Source: RHKX01 sp963820055 | GTDB lineage: Bacteria; Actinomycetota; Thermoleophilia; Solirubrobacterales; 70-9 | Length of the DNA stretch: 64,000 nucleotides | Reading direction: 5' to 3' | Assembly: GCA_963820055.1 (NCBI GenBank) | Contig: CAWFYJ010000001.1 | Span: 186,001 to 250,000 of the forward strand | In this document: piece by piece, positions 61,852 to 64,000 of the stretch | Position numbering within the stretch: position 1 is the stretch's first letter | Layout of the letters: each line of letters begins with the position of its first letter | The notes under the pieces: generated by a model | The model's database searches: none | The model's input: only the letters and a program-made list of their open reading frames with translations | What the model was told of the DNA's origin: nothing | Translations under genes and position numbers: made by a program

Positions 61852-63837
61852 TCAACTCTTGCCGCGGCCGGCGGTGGTCCGCCGGCGCCGCTCGGCGGCC
61901 CGACGGCCACCCTTGACTGGCTGCGGATCGGCCACTTCCTTGCGGCCGCCGGCCTGCCCGCTCGCGGCCTGCATCCACTTCAGGGCCTGCACGTAGACGA
62001 GGTTCTTGTGCTTGCGGACGATGTCGGCGCTGCGCATCGCCTCGAGGAACTCCTCCGGCCCCTCGAAGTCGTGAAGCCTGATCCGAACGCTGCCGAGCGC
62101 CTGCGCCACGTGTCCGTCCGAGCCCGCTCCGGGGACGATCCGGTACTTGGCCGCGAACCGCTCCGCCTCCTCGTTGAAGCCGCTGTAGGCGACACGGGGG
62201 TTGAAGACCTCGAGGATGTCGATCTCATCGACCATGTCGAGGAGGTGCTCATAGTCGGGCACCGAGTGCAGCCTGTCGAACGGGTGCGGGACGTAGACGA
62301 GCCCACCCTGGCGCCGGATCTCGGCAACCGTCTCGGCCATCGTCATCCCCCGGTCGATCTTCTCCTCGAGGAACAGCCCGATGACCTCGCCCTGCTCGGC
62401 CGTCTTCACCTCCTCGCCGACGATCACCTTGATGCCGCCGTCGCGCTCGGCCGCCTCCCGGGCGGCGAGGGCGCCAGAGATCTCATTGTGATCGGTGACG
62501 GCGATCGCTCCCATGCCCCGGTCCTTCGCCGTCTCGAGCAGCACCTCGACCGGCGTCGCGCAGTCGTTGGAGTGGTCGGTGTGCATGTGGAGGTCGCAGT
62601 CGATCGTCCGGCGGCGGGCGATCCGGCGGCGGATCTCCGCGTTGCCGGCCGGGTCGTGTCGACGGGCGGCGATCCGGCGATAGACGCCCTCGAGCTGATC
62701 GGCGACGTCGCCGTAGGAGCGCGCCGACCCGCCTCCCGCAGCGGCGAGCCGCTCGCGGAGCGCGGGGTCGCGGACCAGGCGTTCGAGCTGCCCGGCGAGC
62801 GTCTCCGAGTCACCGGCCGGGAAGACGAGCCCGAGCTCCCCGGCGTCGTTGTCGACGAGTTCCTCGTAAGGGTCGATCTGGGCCGCGACCGGGACGGCGC
62901 CGGCGGCGAACGCCGCGTAGACGAGGCTCGGCGCCGGCTGCGGCCCGCCCGATGCGGCGACGAGCACGTCGGCGCCGGCGATCACGTCGGCGCCGTCGAT
63001 CGTGTCGGGACGAAGCAGCCGGACCCGCTCGCGGAGGCGGCTGTTCAGGCGCGGCGTCTGTATGGAGCGGTCGCCGATCCAGACGTCCGCCTCCCACTCG
63101 AGGTCGAGCGGCAGCCGCCGCAGGGCTCGCAGGAAGATCCGCAGCGCGCCACGCTCCTCCCGCCCGCAATAGACGATCCGCACCGGCGACCCCGGCACCC
63201 GATCGGTCGCCCCGACCTCGGCGGCCGGCGGCACGACCTCGTAGCTGCCCGGGAAGAACCGGTTGAGCAGCTCTCCGGTGCTGCCGCTGGCGGCCATCCG
63301 GGCGTCCAGGCGGCCGAAGAAGATCTCGACGAGCGGCCGGGCGACCTGAGTCGACAGCACCCGCTCGGTCGGCAGGTGGAACGTCGCCGCGTTCAGCGCC
63401 TGCGAATGTCGCAGGGCCGCCGAGGCCGCGCTCGGCGCGAACGGATCGTGGACGTGGACGACGTCGAACTCGATCGCGCTGAGCAGCCCCTCGAGTGAGC
63501 GGGAGATGTCGACCGGGACCGGTGCCGGGCGGGGTCGGGCGCCGGCGGGAAGCTTGAACGCGGCGCCGACGGACAGAACCGCCGGCCCTCCCTCCCCGAC
63601 CCGCTCGCCGTCCCAGCCGGGGCCGAACACGGCGGCGCCGTCGCGGCGGGTGCTCTCGATCGCGGCCTGCGAGCGGCGCAGGTCGGCGCGCGTCCCGCCC
63701 GGCGCTGCGACGACGACGCGATGGCCGCGCGCCTTCAGCTCGGCGGCGGCACCGGCCGCGTAGGCGTTGACCTCATGGTGCCCCTCCCACGAGTAGGGGG
63801 ACACCTGGGCGATCGTCAGGCGGTCGCTGCTGGACAC
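61852..63837 (-). CDS. GT4 glycosyltransferase-PHP metal-dependent phosphoesterase fusion
   Basis: 661 residues from the GTG at 63837, placed by a TATCCT box 6 nt upstream, not the in-frame GTG 21 nt earlier. Residues about 1-400 are a GT-B glycosyltransferase (SPYSWEGHHEVNAYAAGAAAELKARGH, VVHVHDPFAP, then VAASGGPQPAPSLVYAAFAAGAVPVAA). Residues about 420-620 form a PHP domain (CDLHMHTDHSNDC, VTDHNEISGA, YVPHPFDR, GSDGHVAQALG) whose His and Asp residues match metal ligands. The C-terminus is basic. It may build and trim a glycan or lipid-linked sugar; unproven. Confidence 0.9.
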   Translation of the reverse strand: MSSSDRLTIAQVSPYSWEGHHEVNAYAAGAAAELKARGHRVVVAAPGGTRADLRRSQAAIESTRRDGAAVFGPGWDGERVGEGGPAVLSVGAAFKLPAGARPRPAPVPVDISRSLEGLLSAIEFDVVHVHDPFAPSAASAALRHSQALNAATFHLPTERVLSTQVARPLVEIFFGRLDARMAASGSTGELLNRFFPGSYEVVPPAAEVGATDRVPGSPVRIVYCGREERGALRIFLRALRRLPLDLEWEADVWIGDRSIQTPRLNSRLRERVRLLRPDTIDGADVIAGADVLVAASGGPQPAPSLVYAAFAAGAVPVAAQIDPYEELVDNDAGELGLVFPAGDSETLAGQLERLVRDPALRERLAAAGGGSARSYGDVADQLEGVYRRIAARRHDPAGNAEIRRRIARRRTIDCDLHMHTDHSNDCATPVEVLLETAKDRGMGAIAVTDHNEISGALAAREAAERDGGIKVIVGEEVKTAEQGEVIGLFLEEKIDRGMTMAETVAEIRRQGGLVYVPHPFDRLHSVPDYEHLLDMVDEIDILEVFNPRVAYSGFNEEAERFAAKYRIVPGAGSDGHVAQALGSVRIRLHDFEGPEEFLEAMRSADIVRKHKNLVYVQALKWMQAASGQAGGRKEVADPQPVKGGRRAAERRRRTTAGRGKS

Positions 63838-63843
63838 CGCCCC

Positions 63844-63849
63844 AGGATA
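63844..63849 (-). promoter_or_regulatory. -10 box TATCCT, leaderless GT4-PHP transcript
   Basis: TATCCT on the minus strand, 6 nt before the GTG at 63837. Confidence 0.55.
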
Positions 63850-63904
63850 GATGCGCACGGCCCGCGGGCCGATCCAGCCGCCAACGGGCGGTCGGGTGCG
63901 GCGA

Positions 63905-63910
63905 TAGGAT
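63905..63910 (+). promoter_or_regulatory. -10 box TAGGAT of the GMC gene
   Basis: TAGGAT about 35 nt before the GTG at 63945; the leader holds a GAGAGGAG site. Confidence 0.45.
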
Positions 63911-63944
63911 CGGCAGCCGCGGGGATGAACCGAGAGGAGCGAGG

Positions 63945-64000
63945 GTGAGCGACTTCGACTATGTGATCGTCGGTGCGGGTTCGGCCGGATGCGTGCTGGC
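63945..64000 (+). CDS. GMC-family FAD oxidoreductase (5' end only)
   Basis: Only the first 18 codons are in the window: SDFDYVIVGAGSAGCVLA, the FAD-binding start typical of glucose-methanol-choline oxidoreductases. The AGGAG ribosome site upstream supports the GTG. Nothing can be said on the substrate. Confidence 0.85.
   Translation, partial: MSDFDYVIVGAGSAGCVL

Overview
Overall. This is a 64 kb window of very GC-rich DNA (about 70% by eye) with dense, short-spaced genes, GTG/TTG starts and strong third-position GC. The contents suggest an actinobacterium: the comF-hpf-secA-prfB-ftsE neighbourhood, an F420-type luciferase-like monooxygenase, an ECF42 sigma factor with its DGPF partner, and many leaderless promoters. 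The RTX-like secreted protein, the MMPL protein and the DUF389 protein would fit a Thermoleophilia/Solirubrobacterales-like lineage, but that placement is inference; there is no rRNA gene here to test it. I found no insertion sequence, prophage or CRISPR array. Three tRNA genes are present (Asp-GUC, Val-UAC, Glu-UUC).

Layout. 1-13.7 kb: the division/secretion/translation block (ftsE, prfB with its +1 frameshift site, secA, hpf, comF), interrupted by nadA, nadC, mutM, a DUF389 membrane protein, a large RTX-like protein and a secreted protein. 13.9-19.4 kb: a PAS-GAF-GGDEF cyclase, then a tight lysA-hom-thrC operon. 19.5-30.4 kb: a hydrolase, an M23 peptidase, beta-oxidation genes (acyl-CoA dehydrogenase, thiolase, 3-hydroxyacyl-CoA dehydrogenase) around an MMPL transporter and a cell-wall-binding-like protein, then a CNNM/CBS protein. 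30.6-38.8 kb: a translationally coupled cluster of a basic amino acid decarboxylase, a guanidino-modifying enzyme, a carbamoyl-amino-acid hydrolase, an APC permease and an enolase-superfamily enzyme, followed by ferritin and a Tat-type amine oxidase. 39-50.6 kb: SDR, FAH-family hydrolase, lipoproteins, ECF42/DGPF, a GT87-like membrane protein, hydrolases, terC behind a probable Mn2+ riboswitch, and a TreT-like glycosyltransferase. 50.6-55 kb: small membrane and secreted proteins, an SDR and lgt. 55-64 kb: an HTH gene colliding with argF, a frameshifted EEP nuclease, a phasin-like protein, RumA-type methyltransferase, LLM monooxygenase, a UDG-like protein, a GT4-PHP fusion and the start of a GMC oxidoreductase.

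Most interesting signals. (1) At least thirteen start codons lie 6-8 nt after a TANNNT box, which implies widespread leaderless mRNAs and decides several starts. (2) lgt starts 5 nt after the 3' end of tRNA-Glu. (3) A palindromic element recurs at 1700 and 24668 with a base-paired compensatory change. (4) The 30.6-38.8 kb cluster could form an arginine/guanidine-to-putrescine-to-aldehyde route. (5) The argF and HTH genes run through each other's 3' ends. (6) A nested inverted repeat of about 150 bp at 60513-60663 has no assigned function. (7) Two secreted-protein genes share a GGTCC-type palindrome upstream.
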